From: an uncultured Alphaproteobacteria bacterium
Lineage (GTDB): Bacteria; Pseudomonadota; Alphaproteobacteria; UBA2966
DNA length: 64,000 nucleotides
Assembly: GCA_958295725.1 (NCBI GenBank)
Contig: OY282368.1
Span: 2,316,001-2,380,000, forward strand
Direction of reading: 5' to 3'
In this document: positions 36,643 to 43,791 of the stretch, piece by piece
Position numbering within the stretch: position 1 is the first letter of the stretch
Layout: every line of letters begins with the position of its first letter
Notes under the pieces: model-generated
The model's input: only the letters and a program-made list of their open reading frames with translations
Databases searched by the model: none
Told to the model about the DNA's origin: nothing
Translations under genes and position numbers: made by a program

Positions 36643-37989
36643 CTACTCCGCGACCCGGCGCGGGTCGGCGGCGCAGGCTTCGACGAGCTCGGCGAGCTTC
36701 TCCGGCCTGTCGAATTCGATGTGTTCGCCGTCAAGGCAAGCCTCCGCCATCTTCAGGCGCATCGTGCGCAGGAGACCGTCGTCGCCGAAGACCTCGGGCG
36801 GATAGCCGAGCTCTTCCAGGCGCTTGCCGATGACCCAGGGCGGCGCCCAGCTCGGCGTGACGCGATAGCCCACCGTCCGCCCGATCCACTCCGGCGGCAG
36901 GTCGCACGGGCGTCCGGGCGCCTGCACGAAACCCGGATCGAGATAGCGATAGGCCCGCTCGCCGATCACCGGGTAGTCCGGCGTCACGCTCTCGCCCATA
37001 TGGATGTTCACCATCCGGTCGGCGATGTCCGCGAGGCGCTCGAACCTGTAGGTCTCGCGCACATGCGCGTTGCCGGCCCGGAGAAGGTTGGTGAGCAGCA
37101 TCATCGACGAGCCGTGGTAGCCTTGGGCCGCGTGGGGCGTGAACCCCGACCAGACCCCGTCGGCGCCTGCCAGGATGCCCTCGATCACCGCCGCGTCCTC
37201 GGTGCCGTTGCCGGAATGGGGGTGGAGGAGGATGACGCGCGGCGGCGGGTTGTACCGACGCATGAGCCGGACCAGTTCCGCCGTCTGGAACGGGAAATGG
37301 GTGCCGCGGACGTCCTCGAACATGACGCCGCCGATGGGCAGCGCGGCGAACAGCTTCAGCATGAGGACGAAGAACCCGGGGTCCTCGTCCCAGGCGTCGA
37401 AGACGTCGGCGAGACGCAGGTAGATGCGCCCCCGGCGATTCGCCGCATCCTCTTCCGGCAGGCGTTGGCGCAGGAACGCCACGGTGTCCTCGATGATGCG
37501 GAGCAGCCCCTCCGGGGTGCGCCCCTCGTCCTTCAGCAGGCTCGGGCGGGTCTCGAGGTACACCACCACGTTCGGAACCTTACCCCACAGCGTCCGCTCG
37601 ATGCCGTAGTTCATGCGGAACGACGCGCCGGGCACGCCGCCGCCGTCCTTCATGCCCATAGTGGAGACGGTCGCGAACACGCCGTCCATGTCCCGTTCCC
37701 GCTCCACGAACCATTCGAGGAACTGCGTGTCGACATTGCGGAAATCGAAGAAGCTGAACAACGCCAACTCGTCGAAGCCGAATTCGCGGGCGAGCCGATA
37801 GAGCTCGATGCGGTCCCCGAGCGTGTGCCCGCGGGGCGCGGGCAGGCGTCCTTCCAGGGCCGACAGGTCGAGGATATGGGGCACGACGCTTCGCAAGCGC
37901 GTCATTTTCGCGTCGAGCCGCCGGTTCATGCCGGCGATGGCGTCCCGGTCTCGCTTGCCGAGTCGGACCCTGCCTGCCTCGCGAGACAT
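36643..37989 (-). CDS. DRE-TIM metallolyase-like (HMGL/carboxyltransferase-like) protein
   Basis: A 448-residue protein whose C-terminal half resembles the aldolase-type TIM barrel of HMG-CoA lyase, citramalate and homocitrate synthases. VMFEDVRGT (about 222-230), LLHPHSGNG (255-262, the HxH metal site) and GILAGADGVWSGFTP...LLRAGN mirror the HxH and glycine/asparagine signatures. The N-terminal DRE motif (DxTLRDG) is not apparent; the matching place reads LDLSALEGR, so chemistry may differ from known members. The ATG at 37989 is chosen; the frame is open further upstream but is a shadow of the dehydrogenase gene. It lies 89 bases downstream of that dehydrogenase on the same strand. Confidence 0.55.
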   Translation of the reverse strand: MSREAGRVRLGKRDRDAIAGMNRRLDAKMTRLRSVVPHILDLSALEGRLPAPRGHTLGDRIELYRLAREFGFDELALFSFFDFRNVDTQFLEWFVERERDMDGVFATVSTMGMKDGGGVPGASFRMNYGIERTLWGKVPNVVVYLETRPSLLKDEGRTPEGLLRIIEDTVAFLRQRLPEEDAANRRGRIYLRLADVFDAWDEDPGFFVLMLKLFAALPIGGVMFEDVRGTHFPFQTAELVRLMRRYNPPPRVILLHPHSGNGTEDAAVIEGILAGADGVWSGFTPHAAQGYHGSSMMLLTNLLRAGNAHVRETYRFERLADIADRMVNIHMGESVTPDYPVIGERAYRYLDPGFVQAPGRPCDLPPEWIGRTVGYRVTPSWAPPWVIGKRLEELGYPPEVFGDDGLLRTMRLKMAEACLDGEHIEFDRPEKLAELVEACAADPRRVAE

Positions 37990-38078
37990 CGCTCCCTCCC
38001 CACCGTGGCCCCGTCGGATTATTCGCATGTTAGCCGAATTCGGGCGCCACGCGGAGAACGGCGGACGAGCGCGCCGGT

Positions 38079-39008
38079 TCAATATCCCGCGTCCCGGTCC
38101 ACCGGGCGGTCGAGCGCCTCGCCCCGCTGGACGCGGCGCACCTGGGCGGCCAGCATGGGCGCGGCCGTCTCGGGCGCCGTCAGGCTGGACACATGGGGCG
38201 TGATCCGCACCTTCGGGTGCGTCCACAGGGGATTGTCCTGCGGCAACGGCTCCTCGTCGAAGACGTCGAGCGCGGCGCCTGACAACCGCCCCGAGTCCAG
38301 GGCCGCCAGCAGGTCGGCCTCGACGACCAGGGAGCCCCGCGCACAGTTGATCAGATAGGCTCCCCTGGGCAATCGGCCGAGCGCCTCCTCGCCGAGGAGA
38401 CCCCGCGTCTCGGGGGTCAACGGCAGCAGGCAGACGAGGATCTCGCTTTCGCTCAGGAAGTCCGCGAGCGCGTCGTCCCCGTGACGGGAGGTCACTCCCG
38501 GCTCCTCCTTCAGCGTCCGGCTCCAGCCGCTCAGGGCGAAGCCGAACGGCCGCAGCCGGCGCGTCGTCGCCCTTCCCAGGGCGCCCAGTCCGAGGATGCC
38601 GACCCTCCGGTCCCCGGCATCCTTCTGCGGCGCCTGCCGCCAGGACCTGCGGCTCTGGAGATCCGCGTAGACGTCGAATTTCCGGTGCGACCACAGGGTC
38701 AGCGCCGCCGTGTACTCGGCCATCCGACCCGCCATGAGCGGATCGATCAGACGCGCGATGGGCACGCCTTCCGGCAGCGCCGGGTCCTCGAACAGATGGT
38801 CCACGCCGGCGCCCGGAGAGAGGATGGCCTTGAGGTTCGGGAATCCGGCGAGCCGGCCGTGGGGCAGCTTCCAGACGACCGCGAACTCGATGTCGGCCGG
38901 ATCGCCTACGTCGGGCCAGACCCGGAACTCGACGTCCGGGAGGAGTCTCGACAGCCCTTCGCGGATCGCCTCGCCTTCTTCCCATTCGCAGTGGAACAGC
39001 AGCGCCAT
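38079..39008 (-). CDS. D-2-hydroxyacid dehydrogenase (GhrA-like glyoxylate/hydroxypyruvate reductase)
   Basis: A 309-residue NAD(P)-dependent dehydrogenase. The Rossmann motif GLGALG is at 140-145; catalytic elements are ARGSLV (Arg), DVFDEEPLP (Glu) and ITPHVSS (His). The N-terminal LLFHCEWEEGEAIREGL and ILSPGAGVDHL are typical of GhrA-type enzymes that reduce glyoxylate or hydroxypyruvate. The ATG at 39008 follows GAGGGG by about ten bases. It is divergent from the first dioxygenase gene by 108 bases and transcribed toward the DRE-TIM-like gene; together they suggest handling of small 2-oxo or 2-hydroxy acids. Confidence 0.88.
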   Translation of the reverse strand: MALLFHCEWEEGEAIREGLSRLLPDVEFRVWPDVGDPADIEFAVVWKLPHGRLAGFPNLKAILSPGAGVDHLFEDPALPEGVPIARLIDPLMAGRMAEYTAALTLWSHRKFDVYADLQSRRSWRQAPQKDAGDRRVGILGLGALGRATTRRLRPFGFALSGWSRTLKEEPGVTSRHGDDALADFLSESEILVCLLPLTPETRGLLGEEALGRLPRGAYLINCARGSLVVEADLLAALDSGRLSGAALDVFDEEPLPQDNPLWTHPKVRITPHVSSLTAPETAAPMLAAQVRRVQRGEALDRPVDRDAGY

Positions 39009-39116
39009 GGCCGGGTACCCCTCGATGACCGGGGGAAGTGCTATCATTCCCGCGAGCCGAGGCCAAGGAGCACGGAAGGCCGACGCGCCCTTCCGTGTGG
39101 AACGGAGGGAGGATTG

Positions 39117-40130
39117 ATGCGCGACGCGCGCGTTCCCGTCATCGACATGGCGCCGTTTCTGGCCGGCGACGCGGCCGCGACCCGCGTGGCGGCGCGCGCG
39201 GTCGACGCCGCGTGCCGCGAGATCGGCTTCCTTACCATCGTCGGTCATGGCGTCCCGGAGACGCTGATCGAAGAGACGCGGGCCGCGGCGCTCGCCTTCT
39301 TCCGCCTGTCCCCCGAGGAGAAGCGGCGGACGCCGCGTCCGTCCCACGAGTCGGGACGCGGCTACACGGTGTTCGGGGATCAGGCGCTCGCCTACTCCCT
39401 GGGCGTTGAAACGCCTCCCGACCTTCAGGAGAGTTTCGGTATCGGGCCGCTCGACGAGCCGCCGAACGATCCCTACTACGCGGCGCCCGAAGCCTGGACG
39501 TTCTTCGCTCCCAACGTCTGGCCCGAGGATCCGGTCGAATTCCGGCCCGCGCTCGGCCGATACTTCGCGCGGATCGATGTCCTGTCGCGTCGGCTGATGG
39601 GGCTGTTCGCCCTCGCCCTCGGCCTCGACGAGCGGGCTTTCGACGACAAGATCGACCGCCCCGCCAGCAGCATGAGGATCATCCACTACCCGCCGCTGCT
39701 CGCACCGCCCCGGCCGGGCCAGCTGCGCGCGGGCGCGCACTCCGATTACGGCTCGCTCACCATTCTGCAGACCGACGGCGACTCGGGCTGCCTTCAGGCG
39801 AGAACGCGGCGCGGCGACTGGATCGACGTGATCCCGCCGCCGGGAGCCTTCGTCGTCAATCTCGGCGACCTCATGAGCCGCTGGACCAACGACCGCTGGG
39901 TCTCGACCTTGCACCGCGTCGCGACCCCGCCCGACGGCCGCGGCGGCTCGCGGCTGTCGCTCGTGTTCTTCGGCCAGCCCAATTACGACGCCACGATCGA
40001 ATGCCTGCCGACGTGCCGGGAACCCGGCAATCCGCCCCGCTATCCCCCGATCAGTACCGTCGAGCTCTCGCGGTCCAAACACATGAAGGTGCGCCACATG
40101 GACGTGGGTTACGAACCGCCCCGGTCCTGA
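39117..40130 (+). CDS. Isopenicillin-N-synthase-like 2-oxoglutarate/Fe(II) oxygenase (copy 1)
   Basis: A 337-residue Fe(II)-dependent dioxygenase of the IPNS/DIOX family. The N-terminal PVIDMAPF and GFLTIVGHGVP are the DIOX_N signature. Iron ligands are H208, D210 (GAHSDYG) and H266 (STLHRV), and the R279-x-S281 pair (RLS) would bind 2-oxoglutarate. The ATG at 39117 has an excellent GGAGGGAGG site upstream. Its last 22 bases overlap, convergently, the RidA gene. A second IPNS-like protein of the same architecture lies 0.4 kb further on, on the opposite strand. Substrate unknown; bacterial relatives act on amino acids, nucleobases or small heterocycles. Confidence 0.88.
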   Translation: MRDARVPVIDMAPFLAGDAAATRVAARAVDAACREIGFLTIVGHGVPETLIEETRAAALAFFRLSPEEKRRTPRPSHESGRGYTVFGDQALAYSLGVETPPDLQESFGIGPLDEPPNDPYYAAPEAWTFFAPNVWPEDPVEFRPALGRYFARIDVLSRRLMGLFALALGLDERAFDDKIDRPASSMRIIHYPPLLAPPRPGQLRAGAHSDYGSLTILQTDGDSGCLQARTRRGDWIDVIPPPGAFVVNLGDLMSRWTNDRWVSTLHRVATPPDGRGGSRLSLVFFGQPNYDATIECLPTCREPGNPPRYPPISTVELSRSKHMKVRHMDVGYEPPRS

Positions 40131-40534
40131 TCGGCGAGATGCGCGATCGCCTGGACTTCCAGCAGATAGTCCGGGTTCGCGAGGCGGGAGACTTCCACGA
40201 CGGTCGAAACGGGCCGCGCGTCGCCGAAGAATTCCGCGGCGACCGGAGCGCCGAACTCGCGGTAGGCGTCGAGATCGGTGGCGAAAACCGTGCAGGACAC
40301 GACGTCGGCGGGCGTCGCCCCGGCCGCCGCCAGCGCCCGCCCGATGTTCGCGTAGGTCGTGACCGCCTGAACCGCCATGTCGCCTCTCCCGATCACCGCG
40401 CCGTCGGCGTCGAGGGCCACCATCCCGGAAAGATGGACCTGCGTCCCTCCCGTGGTCCGGATGACCTGCGGATAGGTCCTCCCGCCGGCGTCCCGGAGCT
40501 CGTACACGTCCGCCGGGTTGATCCGCTCGATCAT
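40109..40534 (-). CDS. RidA/YjgF-family enamine/imine deaminase
   Basis: A 141-residue trimeric RidA-fold protein. The family's conserved pieces are seen: VHLSGMVALDADG, ALAAAGATPADVVSCTVFATDLDAY and the ARPVSTVVEVSRLA strand holding the catalytic Arg, followed by LLEVQAIA. RidA proteins hydrolyse reactive enamine/imine intermediates, and relatives such as RutC serve in pyrimidine breakdown. It lies downstream of the second dioxygenase gene on the same strand (31 bases), so the two are probably cotranscribed, and its 3' end overlaps that of dioxygenase copy 1. Confidence 0.92.
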   Translation of the reverse strand: MIERINPADVYELRDAGGRTYPQVIRTTGGTQVHLSGMVALDADGAVIGRGDMAVQAVTTYANIGRALAAAGATPADVVSCTVFATDLDAYREFGAPVAAEFFGDARPVSTVVEVSRLANPDYLLEVQAIAHLADQDRGGS

Positions 40535-40565
40535 GACGGCCGGCGGCGGCGCAGGCGGGCCCGGA

Positions 40566-41621
40566 TCACCGGTTCGTCCCTCCGTCGATACGCGCCTCGA
40601 GTTTTCCGTACATCTCCGCCCCCGCCGTCACGGGTGGATAGAGGGGTGGTCTGTCGAGCGACGCGCAGGTGTCGAGACACCGCACCTCCGCATCGTAGTT
40701 GGGATGCAGGAAGTAGCCGATCGACTGCCGCCGGACGCGCGCGTATCGCGACGGCGGGGGGACGACCCGGTGCGGGGTGGACGTCCACCGGTCGTTGGTC
40801 CAGCGCGCCATCATGTCGCCGATGTTGACCACCAGTTGGCCGGGGTCCGCCGCGACGTCCAGCCAGTCGCCGTCGGGCTTCCGGATTTGCAGACCGCCAT
40901 TCCCGCCGGCGCCGTCCATGGCCAGCAGCGTCACGGCGCCGAAATCCGTATGGGCGCCGCAGCGGAGCTGTCCCGGCTCGGGCGGCCCGGTCAGTCCCGG
41001 ATAGTGAAAGGAGCCGAGCGCGCCGAAATGCCGGTCGATCTTGTCGGCGAAATACGTCTCCGGCAGGTTCAGCGCGACGGCGAATATCCTCGTCATGCGC
41101 TCGGCCGCGGACTCCATCCGTCCGTACAGGCGGAGATGGACGGCCCTGAAGTCTTCCGGGCGGTCCGGCCAGAGGTTCGGGGCGTAGAGATCCTCGGCGC
41201 CGGGAAGGCCGGCGAAATCGTCGGCGAACCGCGCGCCCGGTCCGACCGTGAAGATCTCCCGCAAGTCGGGCGGCCGTTCCTCGCCCACGGTCGCCGCGAG
41301 GTTCCGGGTAAGAGGCGCCGTGTAACCGAGGAACGACAGCCCGCCCGGCGACATGAAGCGCCTTTTCTCCGCTTCCGGCAGATCGAAGAACGCCCGCCCC
41401 GCCGCGAGGGCCGCGTCGATATCCGCCCGCGGGACGTCGTGCCCGGAGACGACAAGGAACCCGACGGCGCGGCACGCCGCGTCCACCGCTTCCGCGATCG
41501 ACCGTTTCTCGTCGGCGGACCCCCGATCGAACGGTCCGATATCGATGACGGGAACCGACCGTTCCAGCGCGGACGGCGCCGGTCCTCCCCGAACGCTCGT
41601 GTCGACCGGCGTCATGCCCAT
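40566..41621 (-). CDS. Isopenicillin-N-synthase-like 2-oxoglutarate/Fe(II) oxygenase (copy 2)
   Basis: A 351-residue paralogue of the 39117-40130 protein with the same layout. It has VPVIDIGPF and GFLVVSGHDVP at the N-terminus, iron ligands H224, D226 (GAHTDFG) and H284 (STPHRV), and R298-x-S300 (RQS). The PPDLxExFxxGP, APNLWP and DKIDRxxxxxxxxHYP blocks match copy 1, so the two are clearly related and may act on similar substrates in sequence. ATGs at 41621 and 41615 are both possible. It heads a minus-strand pair with RidA, divergent from the AtzG-like gene by 137 bases. Confidence 0.88.
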   Translation of the reverse strand: MGMTPVDTSVRGGPAPSALERSVPVIDIGPFDRGSADEKRSIAEAVDAACRAVGFLVVSGHDVPRADIDAALAAGRAFFDLPEAEKRRFMSPGGLSFLGYTAPLTRNLAATVGEERPPDLREIFTVGPGARFADDFAGLPGAEDLYAPNLWPDRPEDFRAVHLRLYGRMESAAERMTRIFAVALNLPETYFADKIDRHFGALGSFHYPGLTGPPEPGQLRCGAHTDFGAVTLLAMDGAGGNGGLQIRKPDGDWLDVAADPGQLVVNIGDMMARWTNDRWTSTPHRVVPPPSRYARVRRQSIGYFLHPNYDAEVRCLDTCASLDRPPLYPPVTAGAEMYGKLEARIDGGTNR

Positions 41622-41758
41622 GCCCGATATCTTCCCACGCAGTGGCGGACATGACCAGCGACGGTCCTTCTTGTCGTGATCGGAAACCGGTTGTACCGAG
41701 CGCCGTCGTCGGCGGATAATGAACGGCGACCGCCGCGCGGGGGCGGAGAAGGGGGATC

Positions 41759-41971
41759 ATGAGCGACATCGACAGCGAAGCCATCTCCGCCTGGCTGAAA
41801 CGCCACCAGGACCTCGACATCGCGCCGGAGCGGGCGCGGGAGATCGCGGAGGTCGCCTTCCGGCTCAACCGCGTGACGCTGGATGCGGCCATGGCGCGGA
41901 CGGATCTCGACGATCCCGCGCGGTATTTCCGGGCGCTGGTGGAGCTCGCCGACTTCAAGCGCGACGCATGA
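41759..41971 (+). CDS. AtzG-like small amidase-partner protein (DUF4089 type)
   Basis: A 70-residue, largely helical protein. Its size, composition and position directly before an amidase-signature enzyme match AtzG, the small subunit that stabilises the 1-carboxybiuret hydrolase AtzE in cyanuric acid degradation. Supporting segments are AISAWLKRHQDLDI, RAREIAEVAFRLNRV and the final RYFRALVELADF. It has a clear AAGGGGG ribosome-binding site, and its stop overlaps the next start (ATGA), so equal production of both subunits is expected. Confidence 0.75.
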   Translation: MSDIDSEAISAWLKRHQDLDIAPERAREIAEVAFRLNRVTLDAAMARTDLDDPARYFRALVELADFKRDA

Positions 41972-43389
41972 GTTCCCCGCTCGCCGATCTCACCCTCGCG
42001 CGGGCGGCCGATTCGATCCGCCGCCGCGACGTCACCGCCGTCGCCGTCACCGAGGCGATCCTGGCGCGCGCGGCCGCGGTTCAGCCCGAGATCAACTGTT
42101 TCCTCCGCGTCCATCGGGAGGAGGCTCTCGCGGCCGCCGAGCGGGCGGACGCCGAGATCTCGGGCGGCGGCTGGCGCGGCCCGCTGCACGGGGTGCCGCT
42201 CGCCCACAAGGACGTGTTCGACCGCGAGGGTCATGTCACGACGGCGGGCGGTATCCTGTTCGACGTGCCGGCGAGCGGCCGAGCCACCGTGATGTCGCGG
42301 CTCGACGCCGCCGGGGCCACGTACCTGGGGGCCCTCAACCTGGACGAGTTCGCCGCCGGAGGCACCGGCGCCAATGACCATTACGGACGCACGCGCAACC
42401 CCTGGGACACGGACCGCATCAGCGGCGGCTCGTCCGGCGGCTCGGGGGCGTGCGTCGCCGCGCGCGCGGCCTTCGGCGCGCTCGGCGGCGACGCCGGCGG
42501 GTCGGTGCGCATCCCCGCGGCCATGTGCGGCGTCGTCGGCCTCAAGCCGACGTTCGGCCGCGTCAGCCGCGCCGGCACCGCGCCGCGGACGTTCTCGGTC
42601 GACTGTACCGGCCCGATGACGCGGACGGCGGAGGACTGCGCCCTGATGCTCCAGGCCATCGCGGGTCCCGACCCCGCGGACCCGACCACCCCCGACGTCC
42701 CGGCGCCCGACTATCGCGCGGCGCTGCGCGCGGACCTCGTGGGCGTTCGCGTCGGGATCGCCGTGGACAACCCCTTCGACCGGGTGGAGCCGGAGATGGC
42801 GGCCCTGCTGGCGTCCGCGGTCGACACGCTCCGCGATCTCGGCGCGGAGATCGTGGACATCGCCGTGCCCGACGTCATGCGCCTCAACGACCTGCAACAG
42901 ATCCTGGCCAAGAGCGAGGCCGCCGTCGTCTGCGGCAAGTGGATGCGTGAACGCCCGGGGGACATGACGTTCGACGCCATCAGCGTCGTCCAGGAGGGCC
43001 TGCTGATGCCGGCCACCCGCTATCTGGAGGCGAAGTCCCTGCGGGCGCCGCTGCTGGAAGCGCACGTGCGCGCCGTTTACGCCGAGGTCGACGTGTTGTT
43101 CGCGCCGGTTCTGGCCGGGCCGACGCCGACCGTGGCCGAGACCGACTTCGCGGACCACGGCCGGGTCGAGGAGCTCTTCACACGCTCGGCCCGGTTCACC
43201 CGCTTCGCCAATTACCTCGGCACGCCGGCCCTGTCGGTTCCGTGCGGGTTTTCCGCCGACGGGTTGCCCGCGGCGTTCCAGCTTCACGGCCCGCCCTTCG
43301 GCGAGGCCCGGCTGCTGGCCGTCGCCCACGCCTACCAGGGCGTCACCGACCATCACGCCAGAGCGCCCGGTCGTTCCTCGAGGCGATGA
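41968..43389 (+). CDS. Amidase-signature hydrolase, AtzE-like
   Basis: A 473-residue amidase-signature enzyme. The Ser-cisSer-Lys triad is visible: K81 in LAHKDVFD, cis-Ser S155 in SGGSSGGSG and nucleophile S179 in GGDAGGSVRIPA. The frame starts at the ATG at 41968, overlapping the AtzG-like stop by four bases; this pairing marks it as an AtzE-type amidase rather than a GatA or a stand-alone enzyme. AtzE cleaves 1-carboxybiuret; relatives with AtzG partners may cleave other ureide or amide compounds. No AtzD or AtzH homologue is seen in the window, so the substrate is open. Confidence 0.88.
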   Translation: MSSPLADLTLARAADSIRRRDVTAVAVTEAILARAAAVQPEINCFLRVHREEALAAAERADAEISGGGWRGPLHGVPLAHKDVFDREGHVTTAGGILFDVPASGRATVMSRLDAAGATYLGALNLDEFAAGGTGANDHYGRTRNPWDTDRISGGSSGGSGACVAARAAFGALGGDAGGSVRIPAAMCGVVGLKPTFGRVSRAGTAPRTFSVDCTGPMTRTAEDCALMLQAIAGPDPADPTTPDVPAPDYRAALRADLVGVRVGIAVDNPFDRVEPEMAALLASAVDTLRDLGAEIVDIAVPDVMRLNDLQQILAKSEAAVVCGKWMRERPGDMTFDAISVVQEGLLMPATRYLEAKSLRAPLLEAHVRAVYAEVDVLFAPVLAGPTPTVAETDFADHGRVEELFTRSARFTRFANYLGTPALSVPCGFSADGLPAAFQLHGPPFGEARLLAVAHAYQGVTDHHARAPGRSSRR

Positions 43390-43791
43390 TGGATTCCGAC
43401 TATCGGTAACAGTACACGGACACCGTCTCGGCCTATCTCCGGGAAACAGGAGACCGACGGTCTCGACGTCCGCGCCGATGGCGACGCCCACCACGATGGG
43501 CAGGTCGGCGGCCAGAGCCGGACATCCTACCCGTTGTTCCACATGGACGTCTTCAACGCTACCGTCGAGGGTCCGGGGGGCGAGACCGGGGTCCGGCGCC
43601 ACACCTGACGGGCAACCCGCGCCGGCAGGGCGTCTTCGGGGAAACGCGCAGCTACGAGCCAGCGCCACGCGCGATACGAGGTGGTCGCCTTGGTGCGGGC
43701 GCGAACATCGTGCGCCACGAGCCCGGCCTGCCCGCGGCGGAATGCCCGGCGACGGACAGGATGGAAACCGCGAGGATTCCGGGCCGATCCC
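43390..43791. other. 402-base interval, possible decayed coding DNA
   Basis: The frame of the amidase stays open after its stop from 43390 to the TGA at 43606-43608. It encodes a peptide with a natural-looking segment, TSYPLFHMDVFNATVEG, but no start codon with a ribosome-binding site precedes it. This could be the remnant of a gene lost downstream of the amidase. The rest up to 43791 shows nothing recognisable. Confidence 0.3.

Noticed and set aside
37990..39066. Extended minus-strand frame that would lengthen the DRE-TIM-like protein to 807 codons.
   Set aside because: The upstream part is the shadow of the GhrA-like dehydrogenase read in another frame on the same strand.
40531..43668. A 1045-codon minus-strand frame across the second oxygenase, the AtzG-like and amidase genes.
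   Set aside because: Compositional shadow: low-complexity Arg/Gly/Asp-rich translation, overlapping three genes with intact catalytic motifs.
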